From Parvibaculum sp039680535 (GTDB taxonomy: Bacteria; Pseudomonadota; Alphaproteobacteria; Parvibaculales; Parvibaculaceae), in assembly GCF_039680535.1 (NCBI RefSeq), contig NZ_JBDKSS010000008.1:186001-250000 (forward strand): a DNA stretch of 64,000 nt. The letters run 5' to 3'. The position numbers and the translations under genes are program-made. Within the stretch, counting starts at the first letter, position 1, and each line of letters opens with the position of its first letter. A model generated the notes under the pieces. It did no database searches. It had not been told where the DNA came from and saw nothing but the letters and a program-made list of their open reading frames with translations. Positions 16,118 to 25,258 of this stretch are shown one piece after another.

Positions 16118-18022
16118 TCAGACGATGATGCCACGCGACCGCAGCAGCGCGATCACTTCTTCCGCCAGCAGCTCGACCGACTTTGTGCCGGATTCGAGCC
16201 TGATCTCGGGATTCTCCGGCGGCTCGTAAGGCGAGTCGATGCCGGTGAAATTCTTGATCTGCCCGGCGCGCGCCTTCTTGTAGAGGCCCTTCGGGTCGCG
16301 GCTTTCGGCGACTTCGAGCGGCGTATCGCAGAAGACCTCGATGAACTCGCCCTCCTCCACCAGTTCGCGCGCCATGCGGCGCTCCGCCCTGAAGGGCGAG
16401 ATGAAGGAGACGAGGACGATCAGGCCCGCGTCGATCATCAGCTTCGAGACTTCCGCGACGCGGCGGATATTCTCCACGCGATCGCCTTCGGTGAAACCGA
16501 GGTCGCGGTTGAGACCGTGACGCACATTGTCACCGTCGAGCATGTAGGTGTGGCGACCCTGCGCGAGCAGGTATTTCTCGACAATGTTCGCGATGGTCGA
16601 CTTGCCCGCACCCGAAAGACCGGTGAACCAGAGAATGACCGGCTTCTGGCCCTTCAGGTTCGCGCGCGCAGCCTTGTTCACGTCGAGCGCCTGCAGGTGG
16701 ATATTCGTCGCGCGACGAAGGCCGAACATGATCATGCCGGCGCCGACTGTCGCATTGGACAGGCGGTCGACGATGATGAAGGCGCCGGTCCCGCGATTGG
16801 CCGTATAGGCGTCGAAGCCGACGGGCTGAGACAGCGAAAAGTTACAGACGGCAACCTCGTTGAGCCCAAGCTCCTTTGCCGCCAGATGATCGAGCGTGTT
16901 GACGTCGATCTTGTGCTTGATCTCCGTCACCTGCGCCGTCACCGTCTTCGTGCCGATCTTGACGAGATAGGGACGGCCCGGCAGCAGATGATCCTCGTGC
17001 ATCCAGATCACATGCGCCGCGAACTGGTCCGCGACTTCAGGCTGGTCGGTGGCGGCGACGAGAAGATCGCCGCGCGAAATGTCGACCTCGTCGGCAAGCG
17101 TCAGCGTGACCGCGTCGCCCGCGCCCGCGGCATCGAGATCGCCATCGGCGGTGACGATGCGCGCGACCGTGCTCGTCCGGCCGGACGCCGCGACCACGAT
17201 GCGGTCGCCCGGACGCACCGTGCCGCTCGCAATGGTGCCCGAGAAACCGCGGAAATCGAGATTGGGCCGGTTGACCCACTGCACCGCCATGCGGAAAGGC
17301 TTCGCAAGCTGCTCGTCTTCCACTTCGACCGTTTCGAGATGATCGAGAAGCGCTGGGCCCTTGTACCAGGGGGTGCGGTCCGAACGTGCAATGACGTTAT
17401 CGCCAAAACGCGCGGAAAGCGGGATCGCGACAATCTGCTTGAAACCGAAATTGCTCGCGAACGCCGCGAAGTCGTCGCGGATCTTCTCGAAGATGTCCTG
17501 CGAATAATCGACAAGGTCGATCTTGTTCACCGCAACAACGATATGACGAATGCCGAGCAGCGAGGCGATGAAGGCATGACGCCGCGTCTGCGTCAGGATG
17601 CCCTTGCGCGCGTCGACGAGCAGAATGGCGAGATCGGCGGTCGAAGCGCCGGTCGCCATGTTGCGCGTATATTGCTCATGCCCCGGCGTGTCGGCGACGA
17701 TGAACTTGCGCTTGTCGGTCGTGAAGAAGCGATAGGCGACATCGATGGTGATGCCCTGTTCACGCTCGGCCTCGAGCCCATCGACCAGCAACGCGAAGTC
17801 GATATCCTCGCCCACCGTCCCGTGCTTCTTGCTGTCGCGCTCCAACGTCGCGAGCTGGTCGTCGAAGAGGAGCTTGGTGTCGTAAAGCAGACGACCGATC
17901 AGCGTCGATTTGCCGTCATCCACCGAACCGCAAGTGAGGAAACGCAGCAGCGTCTTGTTTTCCTGCTGCGCGAGATATTCGATCAGATCCTGCGCGGAGA
18001 GATTTTCAGCGACCTCACTCAT
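16118..18022 (-). CDS. cysNC: bifunctional sulfate adenylyltransferase subunit 1 / APS kinase (CysN-CysC fusion)
   Basis: 634 residues with two enzymes in one chain. Residues 1 to about 445 are the EF-Tu-like GTPase CysN: P-loop GSVDDGKST at 32-40, DTPGHEQY, and NKIDLVD. Residues about 460-634 are APS kinase: a second P-loop GLSGAGKST at 468-476, DGDNVRHGL, and FISPFRAER with the family serine. Together with CysD it makes APS from sulfate and ATP, driven by GTP hydrolysis, and phosphorylates it to PAPS. The ATG overlaps the cysD stop by one base (TGATG). The fusion (NodQ type) is common in alphaproteobacteria. It is the last gene of the cysQ-cysD-cysNC operon. Confidence 0.97.
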   Translation of the reverse strand: MSEVAENLSAQDLIEYLAQQENKTLLRFLTCGSVDDGKSTLIGRLLYDTKLLFDDQLATLERDSKKHGTVGEDIDFALLVDGLEAEREQGITIDVAYRFFTTDKRKFIVADTPGHEQYTRNMATGASTADLAILLVDARKGILTQTRRHAFIASLLGIRHIVVAVNKIDLVDYSQDIFEKIRDDFAAFASNFGFKQIVAIPLSARFGDNVIARSDRTPWYKGPALLDHLETVEVEDEQLAKPFRMAVQWVNRPNLDFRGFSGTIASGTVRPGDRIVVAASGRTSTVARIVTADGDLDAAGAGDAVTLTLADEVDISRGDLLVAATDQPEVADQFAAHVIWMHEDHLLPGRPYLVKIGTKTVTAQVTEIKHKIDVNTLDHLAAKELGLNEVAVCNFSLSQPVGFDAYTANRGTGAFIIVDRLSNATVGAGMIMFGLRRATNIHLQALDVNKAARANLKGQKPVILWFTGLSGAGKSTIANIVEKYLLAQGRHTYMLDGDNVRHGLNRDLGFTEGDRVENIRRVAEVSKLMIDAGLIVLVSFISPFRAERRMARELVEEGEFIEVFCDTPLEVAESRDPKGLYKKARAGQIKNFTGIDSPYEPPENPEIRLESGTKSVELLAEEVIALLRSRGIIV

Positions 18023-18930
18023 CAGAAATACCCCTCGCGCTTCTTCTTCTCCATGGACCCTGCCTCGTCATGGTCGATGAGGCGGCCCGAACGCTCCGAT
18101 GTCCGCGCGATCAGCATTTCGCGCACGATCTCCGGCAGCGTCGCGGCATCGCTTTCGATGGCAGCCGTCAGCGGGTAGCAGCCCAGCGTGCGGAAGCGAA
18201 CGAGCTTTTCCTGCGGAACCTCGCCCGGCTCCAGCGGCAGGCGCTCGTCATCGACCATGATGAGCTGGCCGCCACGCTCGACCACGGGACGCTTCGCCGC
18301 GTAATAGAGCGGAACGATCGGAATGTCCTCGAGCATGATGTATTGCCAGATGTCGAGCTCGGTCCAGTTCGAGATCGGAAAGACGCGGATCGATTCACCC
18401 GGCGCAACGCGCGTGTTGTAGATGTTCCAGAGCTCGGGGCGCTGCTTCTTCGGGTCCCAGCCATGATTGGCGGTACGGAAGGAAAAGATACGCTCCTTCG
18501 CACGCGATTTTTCCTCGTCGCGGCGTGCGCCACCGAAAGCGGCGTCGAAGCCGTATTTCGTGAGTGCCTGCTTCAGCGCATCCGTCTTCATCACATTCGT
18601 GTAGTAGGACGATCCGTGATCGAACGGATTGATGTTCTGCGCGAGCCCTTCCTGGTTCGTGTGAACGATGAGGTTGAACCCCAGACGCTTCGCCGTCTCG
18701 TCGCGAAACTGGATCATCTCGCGGAACTTCCATGTCGTGTCGACATGCATCAGCGGGAAAGGCGGCGGCGCGGGATAAAATGCTTTCGCGGCGAGGTGCA
18801 GCATGACCGAGCTGTCCTTGCCGATCGAATAGAGCATCACCGGATTGCGAAACTCGGACGCAACCTCGCGGATGATGTGAATGCTCTCATCCTCCAGCCG
18901 TTTCAGATGAGACTTCCGATCGGGAGACAT
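18022..18930 (-). CDS. cysD: sulfate adenylyltransferase subunit 2 (CysD)
   Basis: 302 residues from ATG 18930, which has GAGG eight bases upstream and gives exactly the usual family length; an ATG at 18954 overlapping the cysQ stop (TAATG) adds eight residues without a Shine-Dalgarno. PP-loop ATP pyrophosphatase fold: MLYSIGKDSSVMLHLA is the ATP-binding PP motif, followed by PLMHVDTTWKFREM, GGARRDEEKSRAKER and the C-terminal GCYPLTAAIES. Forms the ATP sulfurylase heterodimer with CysN. Lies between cysQ and cysNC with overlapping or near-overlapping junctions. Confidence 0.96.
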   Translation of the reverse strand: MSPDRKSHLKRLEDESIHIIREVASEFRNPVMLYSIGKDSSVMLHLAAKAFYPAPPPFPLMHVDTTWKFREMIQFRDETAKRLGFNLIVHTNQEGLAQNINPFDHGSSYYTNVMKTDALKQALTKYGFDAAFGGARRDEEKSRAKERIFSFRTANHGWDPKKQRPELWNIYNTRVAPGESIRVFPISNWTELDIWQYIMLEDIPIVPLYYAAKRPVVERGGQLIMVDDERLPLEPGEVPQEKLVRFRTLGCYPLTAAIESDAATLPEIVREMLIARTSERSGRLIDHDEAGSMEKKKREGYF

Positions 18931-18953
18931 TACAGATACCTCGTCTACACGCA

Positions 18954-19760
18954 TTATTCGGTTACGGTCGCGAAGGGATCGAAGCTGCCCGCGGCGACGA
19001 ACCACGGGTTGGCGAAATCGACATCTTCCGTCTGGTTGCGCTTGCCATAGACGAGCGGCTTGCCGTCCATGGTCATCACCCCGCCCTCTGCCGCGCGAAG
19101 AACGGCGTCGCCCGCCGCCGTGTCCCATTCCATCGTCCGGCCGAGCCGCGGATAGAGATCGGCTTCGCCCGCCGCAAGCTTGCAGAATTTCAGCGATGAA
19201 CCGGCCGAGACGAAATCGGCGACGGAGAATTTCTCGACAAAGGCTTTCGTTTCGTCGGTCAGATGCGAGCGGCTGGCGAGTACGCTGATGCCGGAGCCGG
19301 TGCAGGCCCGCACGGCAATCTTCCGCCACGTGCCGACGACGCCATTTGCCACCTTCGCCGCGCGCGCGCCCTGGCCCTCGCCGCCTGCATAGATGTCGCC
19401 GATGGCCGGCGCGTAGACGACGCCGAGCACCGGACGGCCATTCTCGATCAGCGCGATATTGACCGTGAACTCGCCGTTGCGGCTGATGAACTCCTTGGTG
19501 CCATCGAGCGGATCGACCAGAAAGAAGCGGCTGCCCGTTGCAGGGCATTTGCCGGCGGCGACCGACTCCTCGGCAACCACCGGAATGCCGGGCGCAACCC
19601 GCGCCAGCTCGGCGAGGATCACAGCTTCTGCGGCCTCGTCAGCGGCGGTGACGGGCGAGCCATCCCCCTTGGTCGCAACCGAGGCAGCGTCGAACCGTTC
19701 GTAGATCGGCATGATCGCGGCGCCAGCCTTGAGCGCTATGGCAATGAGGTCGTCGAGCAT
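18954..19760 (-). CDS. cysQ: 3'(2'),5'-bisphosphate nucleotidase CysQ
   Basis: 268 residues of the inositol-monophosphatase fold. Metal-binding motifs are intact: an upstream VAEE, DPLDGTKEF (DPxDGT), and the second site MEWDTAAGDAVL (WDxAAGD). It removes the 3'-phosphate from PAP, the inhibitory by-product of PAPS use, and so keeps sulfate assimilation running. First gene of the operon; the upstream gap (19761-19903) is AT-rich for this genome, consistent with the operon promoter being there. Placement ahead of cysD and the fused cysNC makes a self-contained sulfate activation module; PAPS reductase and sulfite reductase are not in the window. Confidence 0.94.
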   Translation of the reverse strand: MLDDLIAIALKAGAAIMPIYERFDAASVATKGDGSPVTAADEAAEAVILAELARVAPGIPVVAEESVAAGKCPATGSRFFLVDPLDGTKEFISRNGEFTVNIALIENGRPVLGVVYAPAIGDIYAGGEGQGARAAKVANGVVGTWRKIAVRACTGSGISVLASRSHLTDETKAFVEKFSVADFVSAGSSLKFCKLAAGEADLYPRLGRTMEWDTAAGDAVLRAAEGGVMTMDGKPLVYGKRNQTEDVDFANPWFVAAGSFDPFATVTE

Positions 19761-19903
19761 CTGGCTTTTCCCGGGTGCCCGGGCCTTATTTACATAAAAT
19801 TTTGTTATTAGTCAGGCCACTCGGCCAGTTGGCTGTTAAATAGGGTATTTGGACCTCGACGCAAAGCCCCAATTGCAAGGAAAAGGACAGGATGCCTCCT
19901 CCC

Positions 19904-21475
19904 TCACCAGGGAACATGGAGGATTTCGACATTCGGCAGCCCGGCAATGGGAATTCCGAGGTCTCTCGCAAGGCGGGCCAAACCTTCCGTCTCGATCAGA
20001 TCCTCATAGGGAATTTCGGGAAAGCGAAGCCCAGCGCGGTGGAGGGCTGCGTCGACAAGGAGCATCGTGCCCCCCACCGAGTCGAGCGGCACGATGTCGC
20101 TATGCCTCAGATCGTCTAGATAGAGCCTGCGTCCGCGGTTCAGCGGCGGCATGTAAAGCCCGTGCTTCACATCCCGGTAATAGGCATGGTCGCGCTTCGC
20201 ATCGGCTGTGATGAAGGTGTTCTGGTCGAAGCAGGGTCCACCATGGCGCGTCACGCAATGAGGCGCCGCGATCCGCGCGCCGGTCGCCTTCAATGTCGAC
20301 ACGATGTCGGCGGGATAGCTCCATACGTCGGCGTCGATCCACAGCACCCAATCGTCCGACGAGTCGATCCCGTGGTCGATCAGGTGATTGCGGACCTTCG
20401 CGAGACCGGCTCGGCGCGCCCTCTGCACATGGTTCTTCCAGCGCAACCGATGCGTGAGTTGAGTTCCCACCTCTTTCCGGAGCAGGACCACGCCTCGGTA
20501 GGTCGCGCGTATCGGCTCCACCAGGGCGTTGAGCCTCTCCCAACTATCGTCTGTGCTGTCGCCCTCGCAGAAGACGAGCTTGATCCGCTCTCTCGGAATA
20601 TCGAGTCGCGCAATCTGCGCAAGACAAGGCGCAATGTGCTGCGCGGCATCGCGAAGCGGAATCAGGATAGCGAGATTTACGCCGGCAGATGGCGCAGCTG
20701 CGACAGCCTTCGGATCAACCGCCGCCCGCGCGCGGACCGGATCGAGGCGCGGACCGCCCGCCAGCACATGACGCGCACGGCGCGCTTCTTTCTTCAACCA
20801 GTTCGCGACCGGCCGCTTGCGCGGCTTGTGCAGCCATGTTCCTGCCCAATGATGCCGCGCGAGGCGTTGCCCTCCTTCGTCATCGTCCGGCTCGTTGCCA
20901 TGCCTGTCGCGACCGTTGAACAGCGGTGACGGCGCGAGGCGGATTGCGGATTGATCGGGAAACGAAAGCCGCGCCGCCGTGAGGAGGCATGGCCCCGTGG
21001 CGTCGATGACATTGCGGGCGTGGCGATTTTTCCGCATCAGCTCGAGCACATGCAGCCAGAACGGATGACCGGCGGGACTCGCCATGATCCCGTTGAAAAT
21101 GAGATGCGGCAGGCCTCGCTGTGCGGCGATCGGATGCCAATGCGTCGAGGGCTCAAGGCTGAGGACGATGCGCCCCTCCTCCGCAATTGCGTCAAGGGAA
21201 CCGAGGCACTCCGTATCGATATCGGCATAGAGACCGCCGAAATGATGCAGCAACATATAACGGCCGGCATCGGCGCGCATGACACCCGATGGCAGCGAGC
21301 AATAGAGATCCAGAAACTCCGGATAATGGCCGGCTACGAATTCGAGCAGACGGCGGTCGGACCACATCTGCCTGTCCCAGCCGGGATTGAAGGCGGTCCA
21401 GCTATCGCACCACGTTCGGAACTCCTGTGGAACGAGATCCGTCTTCCAGGTCTGATGAATAATGCGGGGGATCAA
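19904..21475 (-). CDS. bimodular glycosyltransferase: GT32-like (Och1-type DXD) fused to GT-A domain of Anp1/GT62 type
   Basis: 523 residues. Residues 1 to about 215 start MIPRIIHQTWKT and include the substrate-sugar DXD motif GGLYADIDTECL (D85, D87): the GT32/Och1-like family. After a basic linker (about 215-262), residues 265-523 form a second GT-A fold: NLAILIPLRDAAQHI, CEGDSTDDSW (304-313), DDWVLWIDADVWSYP with D381/D383, then a C-terminal Asn/Asp-rich acceptor part. The second domain resembles the Anp1 family of fungal Golgi mannosyltransferases. No signal peptide or membrane span, so likely cytoplasmic, building a surface glycan or lipid-linked glycan. Fourteen nt downstream of the GT4 gene, presumably one operon. 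Start ATG has no strong Shine-Dalgarno. Confidence 0.8.
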   Translation of the reverse strand: MIPRIIHQTWKTDLVPQEFRTWCDSWTAFNPGWDRQMWSDRRLLEFVAGHYPEFLDLYCSLPSGVMRADAGRYMLLHHFGGLYADIDTECLGSLDAIAEEGRIVLSLEPSTHWHPIAAQRGLPHLIFNGIMASPAGHPFWLHVLELMRKNRHARNVIDATGPCLLTAARLSFPDQSAIRLAPSPLFNGRDRHGNEPDDDEGGQRLARHHWAGTWLHKPRKRPVANWLKKEARRARHVLAGGPRLDPVRARAAVDPKAVAAAPSAGVNLAILIPLRDAAQHIAPCLAQIARLDIPRERIKLVFCEGDSTDDSWERLNALVEPIRATYRGVVLLRKEVGTQLTHRLRWKNHVQRARRAGLAKVRNHLIDHGIDSSDDWVLWIDADVWSYPADIVSTLKATGARIAAPHCVTRHGGPCFDQNTFITADAKRDHAYYRDVKHGLYMPPLNRGRRLYLDDLRHSDIVPLDSVGGTMLLVDAALHRAGLRFPEIPYEDLIETEGLARLARDLGIPIAGLPNVEILHVPW

Positions 21476-21488
21476 AAGTGTTCTCCGG

Positions 21489-22604
21489 CTAGATCATGTA
21501 GTGCGACAAGAACAGCTTGTGCCCTTCCGCGGCAATCCGCTCCCGCAACGAATGATCTTCTATAAGGCGGCGGCACGCATCGACCATTTCTCCGGTGGTA
21601 TCCGCCACCAATACGTGCCGCCCCGGAACGACGCAAAGGCCCCGGACGGCATGGCTCGTTGCGACGACCGCCCGCCGATAGCGCCACGCCTCCAGAACCT
21701 TGATCTTCGTTCCGCTGCCGCCGCGCAACGGCGCGATGGCGATTGTCGCCTCTTCGTAGAGATCGCGCAGGTCGGCGACATACCCTCGCCAGTCCAGATC
21801 CGATGCGATGAGGCGTGCCGCGGTGCGTTCCGGCGCATCGCCGGCGATGGTGACTGCAAGGCCGGGCAAAACGCGCGCCAGCCGCGGCTGAATGCTTTTC
21901 ATGAGCCATTCGACGGCGTCGCGATTGGGCAAATAACCGAGAGTCCCGACGAACAGGATCGACGGAGTGCCATTCGCGGGACGATCTGGCAGCGGACAGG
22001 GCGGGCCGGAAATCCGGTTAGGCGTTACCCTCACCCTTTGTGGGTCAAATTTCGCCTGCATCGCTGCGGCGTCGCTTTCCGCCGAAACATGCATAACGGG
22101 AAAGCGGCTCAAGGCCCATCTCTCTCGATTTCGGTAAAACAACCCGCCCGCGGCAAACTGAGCCGCACGAAAGAGTGAACCGCTCCGCAGCGCGAGCCCG
22201 GCAAGGCTGAAACAGCGATCAGACTCCCAATCGTCCAGATCGACCTCAACGCGATCGAGCCACGATGCCGGCAATCCTTCGAGCGCCGGCGAGATGCCGA
22301 GGCGAAAGACGACCACCCTGTCGGGCGGAGTGGCCGGGAATCTGTCGGAGGCGCTCCGGACTGCGGCGAGGTCCGGCGAGGACCAGCCAATCGTCTTCAT
22401 CCATTTCGAGCGCCCGGGCGCCTGCGGCACGAAAGACAGCCGCGGATCATCGAGCGCGGCGACGCCATACGCATTCCCGATCACGAGCGTGACAAGTTCC
22501 CCCGCCTGCGAAAGTTCGCGCGCCCACATCCATGCGCGCCGCGCAAGGCCATTGCCTTGGGCGTCGGGAACGATCGGGGAAATAAGCAAGGACCAGCTAC
22601 TCAT
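21489..22604 (-). CDS. family 4-like glycosyltransferase (GT-B fold)
   Basis: 371 residues. N-terminal ISPIVPDAQGNGLARRAWMWARELSQAG is the acceptor-side Rossmann domain; the C-terminal donor domain shows PSILFVGTLGYLPNRDAVEWL, the GYVADLRDLYEEATIAIAPLRGGSGTKIKVLEAWRYRRAVVAT segment with the conserved glutamate after GGSGTK, which is the nucleotide-sugar signature of GT4 enzymes related to PEP-CTERM/sugar transferases. No signal peptide. Upstream partner of the fused glycosyltransferase; together they suggest a small glycan assembly operon with no polymerase or flippase in the window. Confidence 0.88.
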   Translation of the reverse strand: MSSWSLLISPIVPDAQGNGLARRAWMWARELSQAGELVTLVIGNAYGVAALDDPRLSFVPQAPGRSKWMKTIGWSSPDLAAVRSASDRFPATPPDRVVVFRLGISPALEGLPASWLDRVEVDLDDWESDRCFSLAGLALRSGSLFRAAQFAAGGLFYRNRERWALSRFPVMHVSAESDAAAMQAKFDPQRVRVTPNRISGPPCPLPDRPANGTPSILFVGTLGYLPNRDAVEWLMKSIQPRLARVLPGLAVTIAGDAPERTAARLIASDLDWRGYVADLRDLYEEATIAIAPLRGGSGTKIKVLEAWRYRRAVVATSHAVRGLCVVPGRHVLVADTTGEMVDACRRLIEDHSLRERIAAEGHKLFLSHYMI

Positions 22605-22677
22605 CTTGCGCGGGAGTTTTGCATAACTCCCGGCAAAAGACAGCCGTCAATGAGCGCTATTTCTCGCAAGCCTGTCC

Positions 22678-22701
22678 ATGGCCGCGACATCTCGCGGCCA
22701 T
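22678..22701. terminator. perfect hairpin after the Baeyer-Villiger monooxygenase gene
   Basis: Arms ATGGCCGCGA and TCGCGGCCAT with a 4-nt loop, ten bases beyond the minus-strand stop at 22711. No U-tract follows, so termination is likely but not certain. Confidence 0.5.
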
Positions 22702-22710
22702 CGGCAATGT

Positions 22711-24249
22711 TCAGCCTACAAAGCTGTATTCCGCGAAATCCGGATGGCGCATCTGCCACCAGTATTTGGCCGTGAAACTCGACCAGTTGTTGGTGACCTT
22801 GCCGTCCGCCGTCTTGTACCAGCTCGAACAACCCGCCGCCCAGACGGTGGTCTGCATGTCTTCCTGCAGATCGCGATTGAAGGCGTCTTCCGCTTCCTTC
22901 TTCACGTCCAGATAGCGCACCTTGGGATTCCGGAGCGCCCCGATGCACTGCATGATGTAGTTCACCTGGCACTCGATCATGAAGATGATCGAGTTGTGAC
23001 CGAGATTGGTGTTCGGGCCATAAAGCATGAAGAAATTCGGGAAGCCGGCGATGGCGACCCCGCGATGCGCCTCTGCACCATTCGCCCAGGCCACATTGAG
23101 ATCGACATTGTTACGCCCGACGATCTTCATCGGCGAAAGGAAGGTCGTGGTCACGAAGCCCGTCGAATAGATGATGACGTCGGTCGGATGGGATACGCCG
23201 TCCTTGGTCACGATGGCGTCCGGCGTCACCTTCTCGATGCCGCTGGTTGAAACATCCACGTTCTCCCTCGCCATGGTCGGAAACCAGTCGTTCGACAGGA
23301 GAATGCGTTTGCAGCCCGCAGGATAATCAGGTGTGAGCTTTGCGCGGAGTTCTGGATCCTTGATGTGCGTTTCAAGCTCCTTCAGCGACGCTTTCTCGAA
23401 AAGCTTGCCAAAGAAACTACCGCGAACGAAGGCTAGATAATTGAGCTCCAGACGCAGATATATCTGCAGGCGATGGAGTTTCACCAGCCATGGGAAGCGG
23501 CGGAACATCCGCTGCTCGAAATCCGTATAGGGACGATCCGCCTTGGGCACGATCCAGTTCGCCGAGCGCTGGAAGATGGTGAGCTTCTTCGCCTTGGGCG
23601 CGATCTGCGGCACGAACTGGATGGCGCTCGCGCCGTTGCCGATGACCGCGATGTTCTTGCCCCGAAGGTCGACGCTCTGGTCCCAACGCGCGGAATGGAA
23701 CGCCTTTCCCGCGAACGACTCGATTCCCGGTAGTTGTGGCGTGAACGGCCGGTTGAGCTGGCCGGTCCCCGAGACGACGACATTGGCCGTGATCTCCTCG
23801 CCCGTTTTGGTGCGGATGCGCCACAGGCCAGCGGCTTCGTCGAAACGTGCTTCTTCAACCTCGGTGTTGAAGCGGATGAAAGGCCGCAACCCGTACTTCC
23901 GCGCCACATGTTTCATGTAATCGAGGATTTCCGGCTGGAGCGCGAACTTGCGCGACCAGTTGACCTTCGGCTCGAAGGAGAAGGAGTAGAGGTGCGAGGG
24001 CACGTCGCAGCCGGAGCCCGGATAGGTGTTGTCGCGCCAGGTGCCGCCGATGTCGTCTTCCTTTTCGAGCATGACGAAAGAGTCGATGCCGGCCCGGCGA
24101 AGCTGGACGGCCATGCAGAGGCCGCCCATGCCCGTGCCGAGAATGGCGATCTGAAGCGGCTTCTGCGCGGTGGCTGCTCTGGGTCCCGGCTGGCTCAAAA
24201 AGTCGTCCACGGCTTCTCTGCTCCCTGAAACTGGCGATTGGGCGCACAT
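22711..24249 (-). CDS. flavin-containing (Baeyer-Villiger type) monooxygenase
   Basis: 512 residues. FAD-binding GTGMGG at 38-43, DIGGTWRDNTYPGSGCDVPSHLYSFSFEP, the Baeyer-Villiger fingerprint FAGKAFHSARWD at 179-190 (FxGxxxHxxxW with Asp after Trp), and an NADP-binding VIGNGASA. It would insert oxygen next to a ketone to give an ester or lactone; substrates could be cyclic or aryl ketones from hydrocarbon or surfactant breakdown. ATG with AGAGG upstream. Apparently monocistronic: no esterase or dehydrogenase partner is adjacent, though acyl-CoA dehydrogenases lie 3 kb away. Confidence 0.92.
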   Translation of the reverse strand: MCAQSPVSGSREAVDDFLSQPGPRAATAQKPLQIAILGTGMGGLCMAVQLRRAGIDSFVMLEKEDDIGGTWRDNTYPGSGCDVPSHLYSFSFEPKVNWSRKFALQPEILDYMKHVARKYGLRPFIRFNTEVEEARFDEAAGLWRIRTKTGEEITANVVVSGTGQLNRPFTPQLPGIESFAGKAFHSARWDQSVDLRGKNIAVIGNGASAIQFVPQIAPKAKKLTIFQRSANWIVPKADRPYTDFEQRMFRRFPWLVKLHRLQIYLRLELNYLAFVRGSFFGKLFEKASLKELETHIKDPELRAKLTPDYPAGCKRILLSNDWFPTMARENVDVSTSGIEKVTPDAIVTKDGVSHPTDVIIYSTGFVTTTFLSPMKIVGRNNVDLNVAWANGAEAHRGVAIAGFPNFFMLYGPNTNLGHNSIIFMIECQVNYIMQCIGALRNPKVRYLDVKKEAEDAFNRDLQEDMQTTVWAAGCSSWYKTADGKVTNNWSSFTAKYWWQMRHPDFAEYSFVG

Positions 24250-24360
24250 ACGCGGCCTCTGCGGTCCGTTTAGGGTGTACGCCCTAGACCTTCTATATAG
24301 CGACAGGTCGCCGCAGACAATCGGTCTGTTCGCCCCGTCGGTTTCACCGGCTGCCCCCGG

Positions 24361-24398
24361 AAAGGGAAAAGGCCCCGCGAGGTTTCCCTCGCGAGGCC
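24361..24398 (-). terminator. rho-independent terminator of ompW
   Basis: Read on the minus strand: 12-bp stem GGCCTCGCGAGG with one G-U pair, GAAA loop, then TTTTCCCTTT. Located 33 nt past the ompW stop. Confidence 0.88.
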
Positions 24399-24430
24399 AT
24401 CAAGTTCAGGAGGAGTGCTCTCTTGAAACT

Positions 24431-25075
24431 TCAGAAGCGGTAGCCGACGCCGAAACCGACAAGCCACGGATCGAGGTCAACGTCAGCGCGCACGGCGCCG
24501 TTATTGATGGAGACGTTGGTGTTGAGGAAGATCTTCTTCACGTCGAGGTTGAGCGACCAGTTGCCGCCAAGCTGATAGTCCACACCGGCCTGAAGCGCAT
24601 AGCCAATGTGGTTGTCGTATTTGATCGTGGAGAAATCGCCGGCGTCCTCATCATAGAAGAACGTGTAGTTCAGGCCGGCGCCGACATAGGGGCTGAGCTG
24701 CGCCTTCGGAAGCGGATGGTACTGCACCGTCAGGGTCGGCGGCAGCAGCCTGACCGAACCGAGATTCGCGCCCGAGGTGTGGCTCACATCATGCTTCGTC
24801 GTGCCCGCGATCAGTTCGAGGGCGATGTTGTCGGTGACGAAATAGCTGAAGTCGACTTCGGGAACGAAGTCGTTGCCCACGTTGACGTCACCACCGATCG
24901 AAACATCGGCGCTTTCCTGCGGGGCCGCCCAGAGGCCGCGCGCACGGACAACAAAGTCGCCAGCCGATTTACCGTTAAACGTATCCGCAGCGAAAGCCGG
25001 TACCGACAGAGCGGTCGTACCGAGCAGCGCCGCAATTGCCACGGCTGCGATTTTGGAAGTCTTGTTGCCTTGCAT
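24431..25075 (-). CDS. ompW: OmpW family outer membrane beta-barrel protein
   Basis: 214 residues from ATG 25075, which has GGAG seven bases upstream; an ATG at 25087 is possible without a Shine-Dalgarno. Clear signal peptide (MQGNKTSK, hydrophobic core, cleavage after VPAFA before ADTF). The mature part has OmpW features: DFVVRARGLW at the N-terminus, PEVDFSYFVTDNIALELIAGTTKH, PPTLTVQYHPLPKAQLSPYVGAGLNYT, and the C-terminal beta signal ending GFGVGYRF. The family forms an 8-stranded barrel with a hydrophobic channel used for small hydrophobic molecules, e.g. AlkL in alkane uptake, which fits a hydrocarbon-degrading host. Confidence 0.93.
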   Translation of the reverse strand: MQGNKTSKIAAVAIAALLGTTALSVPAFAADTFNGKSAGDFVVRARGLWAAPQESADVSIGGDVNVGNDFVPEVDFSYFVTDNIALELIAGTTKHDVSHTSGANLGSVRLLPPTLTVQYHPLPKAQLSPYVGAGLNYTFFYDEDAGDFSTIKYDNHIGYALQAGVDYQLGGNWSLNLDVKKIFLNTNVSINNGAVRADVDLDPWLVGFGVGYRF

Positions 25076-25258
25076 CTTCTTCTCCATTGCCGCGCACCAT
25101 GGGGTGCGTTCCCGTTGGCCACAGTGTCGTAGAAATGACGCAGCTTTACTGTGCGCAATCTGTCGCACATGACGCGCAGGTTGTCGCATAGGGAATTCTA
25201 CGTATGTGACCGCACAGCACCCAAAAGCCTAGAAAAATCAGCAGTTTCAGACTACGGA

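Noticed and set aside
16100..18178. A 692-codon open frame on the plus strand
   Set aside because: Antisense to cysNC and the end of cysD; no recognisable protein features.
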